Below the pieces are notes generated by a model. The model did no database searches. It was not told the DNA's origin and saw only the letters and a list, made by a program, of their open reading frames with translations. A stretch of DNA of 5,602 nucleotides from an uncultured Dehalococcoidia bacterium (lineage in GTDB: Bacteria > Chloroflexota > Dehalococcoidia > Lucifugimonadales > GCA-2712585), in contig CAJXDJ010000073.1 of NCBI GenBank assembly GCA_913052045.1, positions 1 to 5,602 on the forward strand, read 5' to 3'. The position numbers and the translations under genes were made by a program. Shown piece after piece: positions 4,339 to 5,602 of this stretch; the first letter of the stretch is position 1, and every line of letters begins with the position of its first letter.

Positions 4339-5602
4339 TCAAATTGGAGGCTTTTCTTTGTGCCAATTTGTCACTTGTTGGTACGCGTGACAAATCCTCA
4401 ACAACAGCCCATCAGAAAACGGTTTACCTGCAATCTGGAATCCAACTGGCAACTTTTTACCTGTAGATGTAACGAAACCGGAAGGAAATGTTAGGGCAGG
4501 AACGCTGGCTAAATTGAATGTCCCATTTAAACTTCTACGTCCAGTCATCCTGGCAATCGCGTGTTGTTTGCTATTTATACCAACATGATGATCTATAAGT
4601 GGCGGTACGTCCGAAGAGCCAGGTAGGGCAAGTACGTCTACTTTATCCAGTGCTTTACGGACTTGGCCACGTATTGCTTCCCTAATTCGTTGAGCCTTGT
4701 AATATAATTGTGCTGGTAGAACCAAGCCTGTTAAAAAGTCAGTTCTAACGTTGTGATCATAGTCGTGGAAGTGGTTTTCGAGACCGCTTTTGTGCATGTG
4801 ACCCGCCTCGACTTCGATGAAAATCCGGTTTAATGCTGCTGTGTATTTCAACAAAGGGATCGAAACCTCTGTAACGGAAAAACCAAGATCTATGAACTTA
4901 GATAATGTTTGTTCGGTTATTTCCTTTACTTCATCGGTTATGAATGATGCGTACATCGCTTCTTTAATGACTCCAATAGTTAGTCCACTGGTGTTTATCC
5001 TTAGTTGCCCGAAATAATCCGGGGGAGTTCGGCTACTTGTGTACGGGTCTTTTGGATCTTGTCCTGCTATAGCTTGAAGTATTAATGCAGCATCCTCCGC
5101 GGTATGGGCGATCGGGCCAGCTATGTCGTTGGACCAGGATGCCCCTATCATGCCGTAGCGGCTAACCAGTCCGTATGTCGGCCTTAAGCCGACTAGACTG
5201 CAATTGTTTGCGGGACCTCTAATGGATCCCCCGGTGTCCTCACCAATTGAACCCGCACAAAGAAAGGATGCTGTAGCAGATCCAGAGCCGCTACTTGAAG
5301 TTCCAGGGTTTCTATCGAGATCCCATGGATTTCTGGGGGTGCCCCACTCGTGAATTATACTGTTTCCCGTAGCAAACTCGCTTAAGTTTAGTTTGCCTAA
5401 CAGGATGCTCCCAGCTGAATTCATTTTCGCAATAACAGTGGAATCCTCTGTTGGCACGAAATTTGCCAGCACCTTTGAACCGGCTGTTGTTGGTATACCA
5501 TTGGTCCAAAATTGGTCCTTAATAGCATATGGGATTCCGTGTAATGGGCCTAGGTAGTTATTACGGGCCAAAAGCTGTTCCGAAGCCTTAGCGGAAGCCA
5601 TT
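4339..5602 (-). CDS. Amidase-signature family hydrolase (5' end outside window)
   Basis: The frame is open to the right edge. The ATG at 5599-5601 is internal: the residues after it (ASAKASEQLL, then GLPHG-type sequence LGPLHGIPYAIKD) correspond to about position 60-80 of full-length amidases. Some 420 C-terminal residues are visible. The Ser-cisSer-Lys triad is intact, numbering from that Met: Lys28 in YAIKDQF, the Ser cluster 102-104 in NPGTSSSGSGSAT, and the nucleophile Ser126 in GEDTGGSIRGPA. LVGLRPTYGLVSRYGMI (136-152) and the C-terminal LPVGFQIAGKPFSDGLLLR (384-402) are also typical. The Ser motif is the GTSSSGSGS variant rather than GGSSGGS, pointing away from GatA toward a catabolic amidase subgroup. 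The family hydrolyses amide C-N bonds (aryl or alkyl amides, allophanate, carbamoyl compounds); the substrate is not assignable. The stop is TGA. The RNA locus lies 62 bp downstream of it on the same strand. Confidence 0.93.
   Translation of the reverse strand, partial: MASAKASEQLLARNNYLGPLHGIPYAIKDQFWTNGIPTTAGSKVLANFVPTEDSTVIAKMNSAGSILLGKLNLSEFATGNSIIHEWGTPRNPWDLDRNPGTSSSGSGSATASFLCAGSIGEDTGGSIRGPANNCSLVGLRPTYGLVSRYGMIGASWSNDIAGPIAHTAEDAALILQAIAGQDPKDPYTSSRTPPDYFGQLRINTSGLTIGVIKEAMYASFITDEVKEITEQTLSKFIDLGFSVTEVSIPLLKYTAALNRIFIEVEAGHMHKSGLENHFHDYDHNVRTDFLTGLVLPAQLYYKAQRIREAIRGQVRKALDKVDVLALPGSSDVPPLIDHHVGINSKQHAIARMTGRRSLNGTFNLASVPALTFPSGFVTSTGKKLPVGFQIAGKPFSDGLLLRICHAYQQVTNWHKEKPPI

Noticed and set aside
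4270..4494. 74-codon rightward ORF overlapping the amidase 3' end
   Set aside because: It is antisense to a well-conserved amidase C-terminus, lacks a ribosome-binding site and encodes no recognisable motif.
5599..5601. ATG as the amidase start
   Set aside because: It falls at the helix just before the GPLHGIP motif, leaving out the usual N-terminal 60-70 residues, and the frame is still open at the window edge.

Overview
This 5.6 kb window is bacterial: the genes are tightly packed and most have clear Shine-Dalgarno sites. It carries small-molecule catabolic enzymes in both orientations at moderate G+C. The mix of HpcH/HpaI aldolase, M20-type hydrolase, ABM/LsrG-like protein, CaiB/BaiF CoA-transferase and amidase-signature hydrolase is the sort of accessory set found in free-living heterotrophs such as marine Chloroflexota of the SAR202 type. 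That placement is an impression from gene content, not something the sequence proves. No transposase, integrase, CRISPR array, tRNA or rRNA was recognised.

Layout. (1) 1-747 (+): an HpcH/HpaI aldolase whose 5' end lies outside the window. (2) 744-2186 (-): an M20-fold hydrolase-like protein whose stop codon overlaps the aldolase stop tail to tail; most of its expected metal ligands are replaced. (3) 2243-2581 (-): a small ABM-domain protein resembling LsrG, probably the first gene of an operon with the M20 gene. (4) 2582-2722: a 141-bp divergent control region with a promoter for each direction and a nested palindrome over the rightward -35. (5) 2723-3913 (+): a CaiB/BaiF family III CoA-transferase, with its start set by a GGAGG site. 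(6) 3914-4338: a 425-bp gap holding what looks like a complete leftward transcription unit for an unrecognised structured RNA: promoter, small hairpins, a perfect ribosome-binding site with a 20-codon ORF, a 32-bp imperfect stem and a rho-independent terminator. (7) 4339-5602 (-): an amidase-signature hydrolase whose 5' end lies outside the window.

Function. The enzymes can be read as parts of amide/acyl substrate breakdown: amide hydrolysis (amidase, perhaps the M20 protein), CoA activation (CaiB/BaiF) and retro-aldol cleavage of 2-oxo acids (HpcH/HpaI). The sequence fixes families, not substrates, and nothing proves a single pathway. The two observations most worth follow-up are the stand-alone RNA locus between two convergent genes and the degenerate metal site of the M20 protein.
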